28,364 nt of DNA, from the NCBI GenBank assembly GCA_002385545.1, contig DGDR01000198.1:1-28364 (forward strand), given 5' to 3'. The stretch is from Clostridium sp. UBA3947. GTDB lineage: Bacteria; Bacillota; Clostridia; Clostridiales; Clostridiaceae. Position 1 is the stretch's first letter, and the number at the start of each line of letters is the position of its first letter. This document shows positions 1 to 8,107 of this stretch, in pieces. The notes under the pieces were generated by a model. The model was not told where the DNA came from. It saw only the letters and a program-made list of their open reading frames with translations, and searched no databases. The position numbers and the translations under genes are program-made.

Positions 1-37
1 AATTGTATAAGAAATTATAAAAAATTAAGAGCTCACT

Positions 38-75
38 TCTGACCTCTGACTTCTAAAGTGCGATAGTACTTTTTC
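38..75. repeat. Copy A of a dispersed intergenic repeat end
   Basis: Bases 38-56 (tctgacctctgacttctaa) and the tail ending in actttttc at 75 match a segment at 13561-13606. The two copies share the left block with one mismatch, and a right block around tag(t/c)actttttc, but differ in the middle. Both lie outside genes. This looks like the end of a short dispersed intergenic element; the rest of copy A would lie left of the window. Confidence 0.5.
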
Positions 76-141
76 ATTCATTAAAACAAGGGGCTTTAAA
101 TATACATATGATGATGGGAAGTAATTGAAAGTGGAGGAATG

Positions 142-1443
142 ATGAAAAAGATTATATTTATAGCCCTAACCATTGGATTGCTGAGTTTTTCCTATTTTGT
201 AGTTAAGTTATATAATGACTTTTCTAACATATTCACTGAACCAGAGGAAGTTAAATATGATATATTGACTGCTGGTGCCAAAGAAGCTAAAGACTTTACA
301 ACGAATAAAAGAAACATATATATAGCCTATAGAGATAGAATCCAGGTAATAGAGAAAAATGGGAAAAGCTATATCCTATATAAGGTTGATAATGGGGACA
401 TAAGATCCTTACAATATTATGATAATAAGCTGTACATAATAGATGGACCAAACCTTATTAGCTTTGATTTAGCAAATCATAAAAAGGAAGTGTTAATGGA
501 GGATATACCAAACTTTGGAGACTATGGGGAATGTAAGCTTATGTTGAAGGAGGATAAAATCTACATAGCTATAGGAGCTGCCACTAATTCTGGTGTAGTA
601 GGCTTAGATAATAAGTGGAGAAGTAAATATCCATTTAATTATGATATTTCACCTAAGGATATAACTATCACTGACAAGGTAAATAAAAATTTTGGTGCCT
701 TTGTTCCCTTTAATTCAAAAAATACCCCAGGACAAAAGATATCTGGCCATTTTCCAGGAAATGCTTCTGTCGTTGTATATAATCCCAAGAGCAAGGAAAG
801 CTTTTTATACTGTTGGGGTATTAGGAATGTTAAGGCTATGGATTATGATAGCATAGGGAATATCTATGCGGTGGTAGGAGGTATGGAGCCAAGAGGATAT
901 AGAGGAGTTCAGGGAGATGTGGATTACATATATGAGCTTAGGTCAGATACTTGGTATGGTTGGCCTGATTACAGTGGTGGTGATCCAATTAATAGTCCCA
1001 GATTTAAAAGTACTTCAGGGGATAAGCTTTCCTTCATATTACAAAAACATCCATCCAGTAACCCTCCTGCCCCTTATTATCAGCATAAGTATGTAAATTC
1101 CTTAACAGCCATGACTGTTGATCGGAAAGGTGATTTTGGAAGAAAGGATTTGATGTTTTTTTACGATAATTCGAATAAAATCCTGCTTAGTATAGATAAT
1201 AAGGGTATCGTTCAAGAAAAATTAAAATTGGGAAAAAATAGTGAAATTATTGATTTAGAGATGTATAATGGAAGTATGTTATTACTAGAAAAAAATCAAG
1301 GCTTACTAATAAAGTTAACACCAGCTAATGAAACTATAAAGGTTAGCTATAAGGTTATTCTAATTTACGTCATAGTCTTTATTTTGCTGCTAATTGCTAT
1401 TATCACTTGGAAGTGGAAAATCATAGGAGCTAAAAAGGGGTAA
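142..1443 (+). CDS. Sorbosone/glucose dehydrogenase-like beta-propeller, membrane anchored
   Basis: This protein of about 433 residues looks like the PQQ-dependent sugar (sorbosone/glucose) dehydrogenase fold. Family-like signs are the GIRNVKAMDYDSIGNIYA segment (a GLRNP-type blade) and WYGWPDYSGGDPI. It has one hydrophobic segment at the N-terminus (about residues 4-23) and one near the C-terminus (about 405-425), followed by a basic tail. The propeller therefore probably sits outside the cell, tethered at both ends. Two ATG codons are adjacent (139 and 142). GGAGG at 133-137 is one base from the first and four from the second, so 142 is preferred. Bound PQQ and real dehydrogenase activity are not shown; many clostridial relatives have no known substrate. 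It is followed after 7 bases by the phospholipase-like gene, so the two are probably co-transcribed. Confidence 0.75.
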   Translation: MKKIIFIALTIGLLSFSYFVVKLYNDFSNIFTEPEEVKYDILTAGAKEAKDFTTNKRNIYIAYRDRIQVIEKNGKSYILYKVDNGDIRSLQYYDNKLYIIDGPNLISFDLANHKKEVLMEDIPNFGDYGECKLMLKEDKIYIAIGAATNSGVVGLDNKWRSKYPFNYDISPKDITITDKVNKNFGAFVPFNSKNTPGQKISGHFPGNASVVVYNPKSKESFLYCWGIRNVKAMDYDSIGNIYAVVGGMEPRGYRGVQGDVDYIYELRSDTWYGWPDYSGGDPINSPRFKSTSGDKLSFILQKHPSSNPPAPYYQHKYVNSLTAMTVDRKGDFGRKDLMFFYDNSNKILLSIDNKGIVQEKLKLGKNSEIIDLEMYNGSMLLLEKNQGLLIKLTPANETIKVSYKVILIYVIVFILLLIAIITWKWKIIGAKKG

Positions 1444-1450
1444 ATAATAA

Positions 1451-2161
1451 ATGAAGAAAAAGTTAGAAACTACATATGGTACAACTTTACAGGGGCTTAT
1501 GTTTGCAGTTAATCCTGTAAAGAAGGTTGTATTAAAAACTCATTGTACTGTACACAAGTACATTAATATGAGAGCAGTAGAAATACTAAAAAATGAAAAT
1601 TATATTGAAGAATATAAATTTTATAGGGAGCATATCAAACCCTTGAATTTAGGAGTAACCTGGGCAGATCAAGATTTAAAAAGCTCTAATCACTTTTTTC
1701 ATCTAGGAAAGCAAAAGGGGCTTTATGGCTTTTCTGATGCATTAACGGAAAGTAATAAGTACTATAATAAGGCCTTAAGCCTTTTAAAGGAAGAGGAACT
1801 GGATAAAGCAATATTCTATCTTGGTGCAACCTGCCATTTGATTCAGGATGTAACAGTACCTCATCATGTAAGCAACAAGCTCCTCAAGAGTCACAGGCGC
1901 TTTGAAATGTGGATAATATCTAGATTAATGACTGATTACTCCTTCGAAGCAGAATATGGAATAAAAAGATATAAAGATATAGAGGAATATATTATAAGCA
2001 ACGCTAAAATGTCCAGCAATGCCCATGATAAATATGAAAAAATACAAGATATGGAACAGAGATATTCTAAACTAGCTAGCGAAATTATTCAAGAAGCTCA
2101 AAGAACAACGGCAGGACTATTACTAGACTTTTACGAAGAATATAAAAAAGTTTTTAAATAA
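1451..2161 (+). CDS. Zinc-dependent phospholipase C-like protein
   Basis: This 236-residue protein resembles the zinc-dependent phospholipase C / S1-P1 nuclease fold, the group that includes the catalytic domain of clostridial alpha-toxin. The metal-binding pattern is readable in order: H31/H35, D73/D75, H81/H84, then HLIQDVTVPHH (H129, D133, H138/H139) and HRRFE (H148, E152), matching the toxin's H-x3-D-x5-H and H-x3-E ligands. It has no signal peptide, and the N-terminal tryptophan that binds zinc in secreted family members is absent from the start (MKKKLETT). There is also no C-terminal C2-like membrane-binding domain. A cytoplasmic metal-dependent hydrolase of unknown substrate is therefore more likely than a toxin. 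The gene ends at a terminator. Confidence 0.75.
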   Translation: MKKKLETTYGTTLQGLMFAVNPVKKVVLKTHCTVHKYINMRAVEILKNENYIEEYKFYREHIKPLNLGVTWADQDLKSSNHFFHLGKQKGLYGFSDALTESNKYYNKALSLLKEEELDKAIFYLGATCHLIQDVTVPHHVSNKLLKSHRRFEMWIISRLMTDYSFEAEYGIKRYKDIEEYIISNAKMSSNAHDKYEKIQDMEQRYSKLASEIIQEAQRTTAGLLLDFYEEYKKVFK

Positions 2162-2195
2162 GGATTCTTCCATTTATTGGAGGAATTCTTTTTTT
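2162..2195 (+). terminator. Intrinsic terminator after the phospholipase-like gene
   Basis: A 10-bp stem pairs 2162-2171 with 2179-2188 (two G-U pairs), with a 7-base loop, and is followed by a run of T at 2189-2195. It starts directly after the stop codon. Confidence 0.9.
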
Positions 2196-2274
2196 ATATG
2201 TTGAAATATATATGAGTGAATTATTAAGTAAAATATTATGAATTGAGAATTTATGTATTAAGGTGGTAAGGGAT

Positions 2275-2850
2275 ATGATAAGGAAGAAGGAGAATTTTGC
2301 AGAATCAAAAGAATATGTTAAAATAGATATGAGAAATTTGCAAATTAAAGGCGATATAATTGATATTGGTGTGAAAAACTATGGTATAATATATAAAATG
2401 TGTAAGGAGACCTTTGATGAAGTAGCCCTTGATTATATTGTTGGAGAGGAAAAGAGGCTAATAGAAAGAGAGCATTATGATACGGCTATTTTATTTTTCA
2501 CATTAAGCCTCTTATCTAATTCTATGAAAAGAAAAAAGCTTATAAAGGAAGCTTGGAATTATATTAAGGAAGATGGAGAATTGCTTTTATGGGATGCTAA
2601 AAAGTCCTTTGGAAAGCCTATTAATTTGGAAGTAGATGTGCTTTTTGATAATTGTGAATTTGAAACTGTAAGTATTAAAAATTTGAATCCTGTAATTAAA
2701 CTGGAGCTTTCCAATGTAAAAAAGATAATGGCTCCTTATTTTGATATAGTTGAGGAAAAGGAAGGCAGGAGTATATTTTTTATTAGGGCTAGAAGGAAAA
2801 AGAAAGGAAAGCATAAAGATGAAACTAGTATTGACAGCATTAAACGCTAA
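2275..2850 (+). CDS. Class I SAM methyltransferase-like protein, degenerate motif I
   Basis: This protein of about 191 residues has the outline of a Rossmann-fold methyltransferase: GDIIDIGVKNYG where the SAM-binding motif I would be, then HYDTAILFFTLSLLSN (acidic-loop/motif IV region) and a post-motif segment (EDGELLLWD). The expected GxGxxG is not intact, since GVKNYG replaces GCGTG, so SAM binding is uncertain. A GTG at 2263 is in frame, but AAGGTGG at 2260-2266 overlaps it and is 8 bases before ATG 2275, which is the better start. The last 32 bases overlap the radical SAM gene, suggesting translational coupling. It could be an accessory partner of that enzyme rather than an independent methyltransferase. 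Confidence 0.6.
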   Translation: MIRKKENFAESKEYVKIDMRNLQIKGDIIDIGVKNYGIIYKMCKETFDEVALDYIVGEEKRLIEREHYDTAILFFTLSLLSNSMKRKKLIKEAWNYIKEDGELLLWDAKKSFGKPINLEVDVLFDNCEFETVSIKNLNPVIKLELSNVKKIMAPYFDIVEEKEGRSIFFIRARRKKKGKHKDETSIDSIKR

Positions 2851-4513
2851 GTTTGTTCATACTAATCTAGCGGTTAGGTATTTGAAAGAATACACAAAGG
2901 ATTTGGACTATGAATGCCTTATCAAGGAGTTTTCTATAAATGATCGTTTAGAAAATATTTTGCAGGCTCTTATTGAGGAAAAGCCAGAGGTAATAGCCTT
3001 CTCTTGTTACATATGGAATATTGAAATGGTAACTAAACTAGCAACCTTACTAAAGAAGGTGAACCCAAGGATAGAAATTTTATTTGGGGGTCCAGAGGTA
3101 TCCTATGATGGAAGAGAGTTTTTAGAAGGTGTAGCTGGAGATTATTTAATAGAAGGTGAAGGGGAAGAGCCCTTTCGCCAATTTGTCTTATATAAACTAA
3201 ATAGAGGAAGGCTTCAAGATATTTCTGGATTCTTATATAAAGATGAGAAAGGAAAAATACAAGGAAGGGAAAGCTTTAATCTATTAGATATGGATATGTT
3301 ACCCTTTCCTTATAAGGATGAGTTAGATTTCAAAAATAAAATAGTTTACTACGAAGCTAGTAGGGGATGTCCTTTCAACTGCAAATATTGCCTATCCTCG
3401 ACCATAAAAGGAGTCAGATTTAGAAATCTTGACAAAGTAAAAGAGGAGCTTAGTATTTTAATGGAAAGGGGAGTGTCCCTAGTTAAATTTGTAGACAGAA
3501 CCTTTAATGCCAATAGGACTTATGCCCGTAAATTATGGCAATTTCTAAAGGATGTGGATACTAACACCTGCTTTCATTTTGAAATATCGGCGGATCTCCT
3601 TACCGATGAAGATATAGACTTGTTAAGTACTGTTCCTAAGGGAAGATTTCAATTTGAAATAGGGGTGCAAAGTACCAATGAACAAGTGGTTCAGAATATT
3701 AATAGGACTATGAATATTGAGAAGTTAGGATATAGGGTTAGGCAATTGAGATTTGCTAATAACATACATCTCCACTTAGATTTAATAGCAGGATTGCCTG
3801 GTGAAGACTATGAATCATTCAAGGAATCCTTTAATAGGGTTTATAGCTTTGAACCACATGTGATTCAATTAGGCTTTTTAAAGCTTTTAAAAGGCTCAAA
3901 AATGAAGGAGGAAGAAGAACTATGGGGGATGGTTTATTCACCCTATCCTCCCTATGAAATTATATGTAATAATTACATATCCTATGAGGAATTAGTCATA
4001 CTAAAAAAGGTAGAAGCTATAGTAGATAAATATTATAATAGCGGCAATTTTAATAATATATTAAAGTTCATAATGCCTAATTTTAATAGTGCCTTTGACT
4101 TTTTCCTAAAGCTTGCAGAATTTTTTCAAGGTAAGGGGTATTTTAACAGGAGTATTTCGGGGGTAGACTATTATAGAGTTTTAATTGAATTCTATAAGGA
4201 GTATATTGGAGCTGATACCACTATTCTGAAGGACATTATAAAATATGACTATTTTAATGTTAATAAAAAAACATGGATACCTGATTTCCTTGACAAAAAT
4301 GTATCTAAGGAAGAAGAAAAGATTATCAAGGATTTACTTGTTAATAAATATACAATGAATACTACTAAGGGACTATATATACAGGGTTATAGTATAGACA
4401 TCAAGGAATATATTGCAAAGGGCACATTGGTTCATAAAAAATGTTTTTTGGTATATAACAATGAGGATATAGTAGTGAAAACATTTTATAGCGAAGATAT
4501 ACAGAGTTCATAA
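2819..4513 (+). CDS. Cobalamin-binding radical SAM protein (DUF4080-type)
   Basis: This 564-residue protein has three parts. An N-terminal B12-binding-like domain covers about residues 1-140 and begins MKLVLTALNAKFVHTNLAVR, a typical opening of this family. A radical SAM core follows, with the 4Fe-4S motif C184-x3-C188-x2-C191 in SRGCPFNCKYC. The C-terminal part, from about residue 370, resembles DUF4080. Such enzymes reduce SAM to start radical chemistry, and the B12-type ones are often methyltransferases, but the substrate here is unknown. The open frame extends upstream to 2750. ATG 2819, with a GGAAA site in front, is chosen because it gives the family's normal N-terminus. It overlaps the methyltransferase-like gene by 32 bases. 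No clear terminator follows before the V-ATPase promoter. Confidence 0.85.
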   Translation: MKLVLTALNAKFVHTNLAVRYLKEYTKDLDYECLIKEFSINDRLENILQALIEEKPEVIAFSCYIWNIEMVTKLATLLKKVNPRIEILFGGPEVSYDGREFLEGVAGDYLIEGEGEEPFRQFVLYKLNRGRLQDISGFLYKDEKGKIQGRESFNLLDMDMLPFPYKDELDFKNKIVYYEASRGCPFNCKYCLSSTIKGVRFRNLDKVKEELSILMERGVSLVKFVDRTFNANRTYARKLWQFLKDVDTNTCFHFEISADLLTDEDIDLLSTVPKGRFQFEIGVQSTNEQVVQNINRTMNIEKLGYRVRQLRFANNIHLHLDLIAGLPGEDYESFKESFNRVYSFEPHVIQLGFLKLLKGSKMKEEEELWGMVYSPYPPYEIICNNYISYEELVILKKVEAIVDKYYNSGNFNNILKFIMPNFNSAFDFFLKLAEFFQGKGYFNRSISGVDYYRVLIEFYKEYIGADTTILKDIIKYDYFNVNKKTWIPDFLDKNVSKEEEKIIKDLLVNKYTMNTTKGLYIQGYSIDIKEYIAKGTLVHKKCFLVYNNEDIVVKTFYSEDIQSS

Positions 4514-4535
4514 ATATAATTGGAAGGTAAATACA

Positions 4536-4564
4536 TTGAAATTAACGTGTAAAGGCAATATAAT
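4536..4564 (+). promoter_or_regulatory. Sigma-A promoter of the V-ATPase operon
   Basis: TTGAAA (4536-4541) and TATAAT (4559-4564) are separated by exactly 17 bases. The expected transcription start is near 4571, giving a leader of about 85 bases before ntpF. Confidence 0.85.
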
Positions 4565-4579
4565 AGTTATATGTGCAAA

Positions 4580-4624
4580 GTTGTAATGAATACTACATAA
4601 AGTATTATTGCATATATTTACAAC
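4580..4624 (+). promoter_or_regulatory. Stem-loop in the leader of the V-ATPase mRNA
   Basis: A perfect 7-bp outer stem (GTTGTAA 4580-4586 with TTACAAC 4618-4624) encloses a perfect 6-bp inner stem (AATACT 4589-4594 with AGTATT 4601-4606). It lies between the promoter and the ribosome binding site at 4641-4651. No T-run follows, so it is not a terminator. It could protect the message or be a binding site. Confidence 0.55.
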
Positions 4625-4655
4625 TGTGAAAATACATAATAAAGGTGGTGAGACT

Positions 4656-4982
4656 TTGGCTTTTGAAGTTATTAACAATTTAAAGGATGCTGAAAAGCAG
4701 GCAGAGGAAATAATTAGCCAGGCGCAAGCTACTAAGAGGGATATTATAAAAAAAGCTGAGCAAAAGGCTAGTGAGGAGTATGCAAGAATCTTAGCTGAGG
4801 CTAATAGTGAGGCTAGTAAGCTTATGGAGAATGCAGTAAAGGAAGGACAGCAGGAAGCAGAGCCTATCATAGAAAGAGGTCGTCAGGAAGAGGAAGCTAT
4901 ATTAAGTTTAAATGATGGTAGACTTGATAAAGCTATTAACATGGTGATTGAGAGGATAGTGAATTCTAATGGCAATAGTTAA
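4656..4982 (+). CDS. ntpF: V-type ATPase peripheral-stalk subunit G/H (NtpF-like)
   Basis: This 108-residue protein is almost entirely charged coiled coil rich in Ala, Glu, Gln and Lys (AEKQAEEIISQAQATKRDI and onward). That fits the small peripheral-stalk subunit that pairs with subunit E and holds the catalytic head against the membrane part. The frame is open further upstream, but AAAGGTGGTGA at 4641-4651 points to TTG 4656, giving MAFEVINNL. It is the first gene of the operon and overlaps ntpI by 14 bases. Identification rests on position in the conserved F-I-K-E-C-G-A-B-D order and on the coiled-coil character, since sequence in this subunit is poorly conserved. Confidence 0.85.
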   Translation: MAFEVINNLKDAEKQAEEIISQAQATKRDIIKKAEQKASEEYARILAEANSEASKLMENAVKEGQQEAEPIIERGRQEEEAILSLNDGRLDKAINMVIERIVNSNGNS

Positions 4983-6933
4983 GATGAATAAATTTACGTT
5001 GCTAGTCTTTGAAGAGGATAAAGAAAAAGTCCTTGAAGAACTTCAAAAATTCCAAGGAGCAGAATTTATCAATCTTCAAAAGGAAGAGCTTCTACAGGAA
5101 AATGAAGATTTAAAGGAGTTATCAAAGGATGAAATAGCCTCCCATTACAGTGAATGTGAAGAAAAGCTTTCAAAAATAAAGCATTCTCTTGAATTTTTAA
5201 GAAATTACATACCGCCGAAACCTATGCTTAAGGCCTTAAAAGAAGGTAAAAAGGAGATGTCCTTCAGTGAATTGGAAAAAGCAGTACAAAGTAGTGGTTG
5301 GGAAGGTATGGCTGCTGAGCTTACAGAAAAGGAACAGAGAATAAATGCAATAGATAGTGAAGTGACTAAAATTAAAACAGAAATAGAGCTTTTAGAGCCA
5401 TGGTCACCACTGGATGTAGCCTTAGAGGACTTAAGGACAACTAAGTATTCAAAGATATTTTTAGGTTCTACGGCTAAGGAAGCAGAGGAGCTATTAATAC
5501 AAGATTTAGAGCAAAATGTTGACGAGGTATATATACAAGTTGTAAATAGAGACAGCAAGAATAGCTATTTTATAATTATTAGTCATAGGGAGAAGGAAGA
5601 GGCGGTATTAGAGATCTTAAAAGGGAATGGCTTTAGTCAGACTAATCTTCCTTATGTGGAAAGTCCTTCACAAGTTATCACAGGATTAAAGGAAAGTATT
5701 GAAAAATTACTTCAAGAAAAGGAAGAGGTTATAAATTCCCTCAAAGCTAATGAAGAAAAGCTAGAAATATTTGAAATGGCCTATGACTATTACGCTAACA
5801 TTCTTTTAAGAATGGAAGCTCCTAGAAATTTCTTAAAAACAAATAGGGTAGTGGCTATAGCAGGATGGACGCCAGAAGAAAGTAATGATGAATTAAAGGG
5901 CGTTGTTAAAAAGGCTTTAGGGGAAAACTATTATTTATCCTTTGAAGCAGTAGAAGAAAAGGATATGGATGATGTTCCTATTAAGCTAAAGAATAATCTT
6001 ATATTTAAGAATTTTGAGAATATTACGGAAATGTATAGTATGCCAAAATACAATGAGGTTGATCCTACGCCGCTACTAGCACCTTTTTATTTAATATTCT
6101 TTGGTATGATGGTAGCAGATGCAGGTTATGGTGCTTTAGTTTTAATCGGAAGTGCAATAATACTAAAGTGCTTTAAGCTTGATGAGGAAAAGGAAAAAAT
6201 GCTAAAGTTTTTCTTTTGGTTAAGTATACCAACCATTGTTTTTGGTATATTATTTGGCTCCTTCTTTGGAGACATACTAAATTTAACACCGATAATAAAT
6301 CCTATTGATGACATTAATACGGTGCTATTTCTTTCCTTAGGTATGGGATTAGTACACATATTCTTTGGTTTAGGCATTAAAGCTTATATGTTGATTAGGG
6401 ATGGAGATCCTTTAGGAGCTTTATACGATGTTGGTTCTTGGGTTATGGCTTTGGTTGGTGGTGGACTATTCATTGCTGGAGGCATGATTGGTTTATCAGC
6501 TACTGCTATAAACATAGCCAAATATGTGATGATTATTGGAATGGCTATCATAGTTTTCATGAGTGCAAGGGATATTAAAAACTATGGAGCTAGAATAGGG
6601 TCAGGTTTATATAATCTTTATGGAATCTCTGGATATGTTGGAGATCTTGTATCTTATACAAGACTTATGGCATTAGGACTAGCTGGTGGTCAGTTAGCAA
6701 ATGCATTCAATCTTATAATAAAGATGATACCTGGATGGGCTATATTTGTAATCGGACCTATATTCTTTGTATTCTTTCATTTGTTCAATATCTTTTTATC
6801 AATGCTAGGTGCTTATGTTCACACCTGTAGATTACAGTACGTTGAATATTTCGGTAAATTCTATGAAGGTGGAGGAAGAAGTTTTTCACCTTTTAAGATA
6901 AAAAATAACTATTTTCAAATTAACAGAGATTAG
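4969..6933 (+). CDS. ntpI: V-type ATPase membrane subunit I/a
   Basis: This 654-residue protein is the stator subunit that forms the ion half-channels next to the rotor ring. Its N-terminal half (to about 350) is cytoplasmic with long coiled-coil stretches; the C-terminal half has about seven or eight hydrophobic helices. The essential arginine of this family is visible as R565 in SYTRLMALGLAGGQLANA, and the C-terminus keeps the conserved RLQYVEYFGKFYEGGG and FSPF. ATG 4969 gives MAIVKMNKFTL, the usual family start, although the ribosome binding site (GAGAGG, 13 bases away) is weak. Translation may be coupled to ntpF through the 14-base overlap. Length is normal for bacterial NtpI. Confidence 0.96.
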   Translation: MAIVKMNKFTLLVFEEDKEKVLEELQKFQGAEFINLQKEELLQENEDLKELSKDEIASHYSECEEKLSKIKHSLEFLRNYIPPKPMLKALKEGKKEMSFSELEKAVQSSGWEGMAAELTEKEQRINAIDSEVTKIKTEIELLEPWSPLDVALEDLRTTKYSKIFLGSTAKEAEELLIQDLEQNVDEVYIQVVNRDSKNSYFIIISHREKEEAVLEILKGNGFSQTNLPYVESPSQVITGLKESIEKLLQEKEEVINSLKANEEKLEIFEMAYDYYANILLRMEAPRNFLKTNRVVAIAGWTPEESNDELKGVVKKALGENYYLSFEAVEEKDMDDVPIKLKNNLIFKNFENITEMYSMPKYNEVDPTPLLAPFYLIFFGMMVADAGYGALVLIGSAIILKCFKLDEEKEKMLKFFFWLSIPTIVFGILFGSFFGDILNLTPIINPIDDINTVLFLSLGMGLVHIFFGLGIKAYMLIRDGDPLGALYDVGSWVMALVGGGLFIAGGMIGLSATAINIAKYVMIIGMAIIVFMSARDIKNYGARIGSGLYNLYGISGYVGDLVSYTRLMALGLAGGQLANAFNLIIKMIPGWAIFVIGPIFFVFFHLFNIFLSMLGAYVHTCRLQYVEYFGKFYEGGGRSFSPFKIKNNYFQINRD

Positions 6934-6947
6934 AGGAGGAAATAACA

Positions 6948-7430
6948 ATGAATCTTGTTCAATTTTTAATCGATAATAATGGTGGTTTTATACTAGCAGC
7001 TTTAGGTATTGCTTTAGCTGTAGGAATGGCTGGTGTAGGTTCAGCAAAGGGTGTTGGTATCGTTGGTCAAGCAGCTGCAGGCTTAATGACAGAGCAGCCA
7101 GAAAAGTTTGGTAAATCCTTAGTTCTTCAGTTGTTACCAGGTACTCAAGGTCTATATGGCTTTGTTATAGGACTATTAGTATTCTTAAGAATTGATTTGA
7201 ATTTAAGCTTACAGGCTGGATTATATTATTTCATGGCATGTCTTCCAATAGCTATTGCTGGTTTATGGTCTGCTATTGCACAGGGTAAGGCTGCAGCAGC
7301 AGGTGTAGCTATTTTAGCTAAAAAACCTGAACATAATACAAAGGGTATAATATATGCTGCTATGGTTGAAACCTATGCACTTTTAGGCTTCGTTATGTCA
7401 ATGCTTTTAGTATTTGGAGCAAAATTTTAA
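6948..7430 (+). CDS. ntpK: V-type ATPase rotor ring subunit K (sodium type)
   Basis: This 160-residue proteolipid has four transmembrane helices, a duplicated hairpin that forms the rotor ring. The ion site can be read against Enterococcus hirae NtpK (L61, T64, Q65, Q110, E139): the equivalents here are L63, T66, Q67 (LLPGTQGLYG), Q112 (AIAQGKAA) and E141 (AMVETYALLG), all shifted by exactly two. Only the second hairpin carries the acidic residue, as in other 16-kDa rotor subunits. The full set of sodium ligands argues for Na+ rather than H+ as coupling ion. The ribosome binding site (AGAGGAGG) is strong, as expected for a subunit needed in about ten copies. Confidence 0.97.
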   Translation: MNLVQFLIDNNGGFILAALGIALAVGMAGVGSAKGVGIVGQAAAGLMTEQPEKFGKSLVLQLLPGTQGLYGFVIGLLVFLRIDLNLSLQAGLYYFMACLPIAIAGLWSAIAQGKAAAAGVAILAKKPEHNTKGIIYAAMVETYALLGFVMSMLLVFGAKF

Positions 7431-7464
7431 AAGCAGATGCAAACAATTTTAAGGATGTGAAGCA

Positions 7465-8064
7465 ATGTCGGATATAAATGTTCTTATTAATAAGATTATA
7501 AAGGATGCAGAGAATGAAAGAGATGCAATTTTAAAGGCTGCTGCCGAGGAGGAAGCTTTAATAGTTTCTAAGAGCGTTGCTAAGGCAGAAAAAGAAAAGG
7601 AAGCAATCCTTCAAAAAGTAAAAAAGGAAGCAGCTCTTAAAAAGGAGAGAATCATTTCATCTGCTGCTATAGAAGTAAGAAATAGAAAGCTTGCGGCTAA
7701 GCAGCAGGTTATTTCAAAGGTATTTAATGAAGCTCTAGAGAAAATGAAAGCCCTTCCTAAGGAGCAGTACTTGAATTTTGTTAAAAACAGCTTAATAGCT
7801 CTTAAGCTAAAGGGCGATGAAAAAATTAAAGTATCCAAAAAGGATGCTGATATAATAAATCAGGCCTTCTTGGATAAAGTTAGTAAAGCTTTAAACTCAG
7901 AAGGTAAAAAAGCTAAGCTTCAGTTAAGCTCTGAGTATGGAGATTTTGCTGGAGGCTTTATAGTTGAGAAAGGTAAAATAGATATAAACTATACTTTCGA
8001 GGCGCTGCTAGATTCAGCCAAGGATAACTTGGAAAATGAAGTGGCAAATATATTATTTGGATAA
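7465..8064 (+). CDS. ntpE: V-type ATPase peripheral-stalk subunit E
   Basis: This 199-residue protein has an N-terminal coiled coil (about 1-90, rich in Lys, Glu and Ala, e.g. AEKEKEAILQKVKKEAALKK) and a globular C-terminal domain ending in a GDFAGGFIVEKGKIDINYTF-type segment that is characteristic of subunit E. It pairs with NtpF to form the peripheral stalk linking the catalytic head to subunits C and I. The start ATG follows AAGGATGTGA. Order and length are normal for the operon. Confidence 0.93.
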   Translation: MSDINVLINKIIKDAENERDAILKAAAEEEALIVSKSVAKAEKEKEAILQKVKKEAALKKERIISSAAIEVRNRKLAAKQQVISKVFNEALEKMKALPKEQYLNFVKNSLIALKLKGDEKIKVSKKDADIINQAFLDKVSKALNSEGKKAKLQLSSEYGDFAGGFIVEKGKIDINYTFEALLDSAKDNLENEVANILFG

Positions 8065-8107
8065 GGAACAAGGAATGAGTTCTTTCAGTAACTGAGGAGG
8101 GCAGTAA

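Noticed and set aside
1451..2161. Secreted alpha-toxin-like virulence factor
   Set aside because: No signal peptide and no C2-like domain.
2263..2274. GTG start upstream for the methyltransferase-like gene
   Set aside because: It lies within the ribosome binding site that serves ATG 2275.
4508..4870. Open minus-strand frame opposite ntpF
   Set aside because: Caused by the Ala/Glu/Lys-rich coiled coil on the other strand; also crosses the operon promoter.
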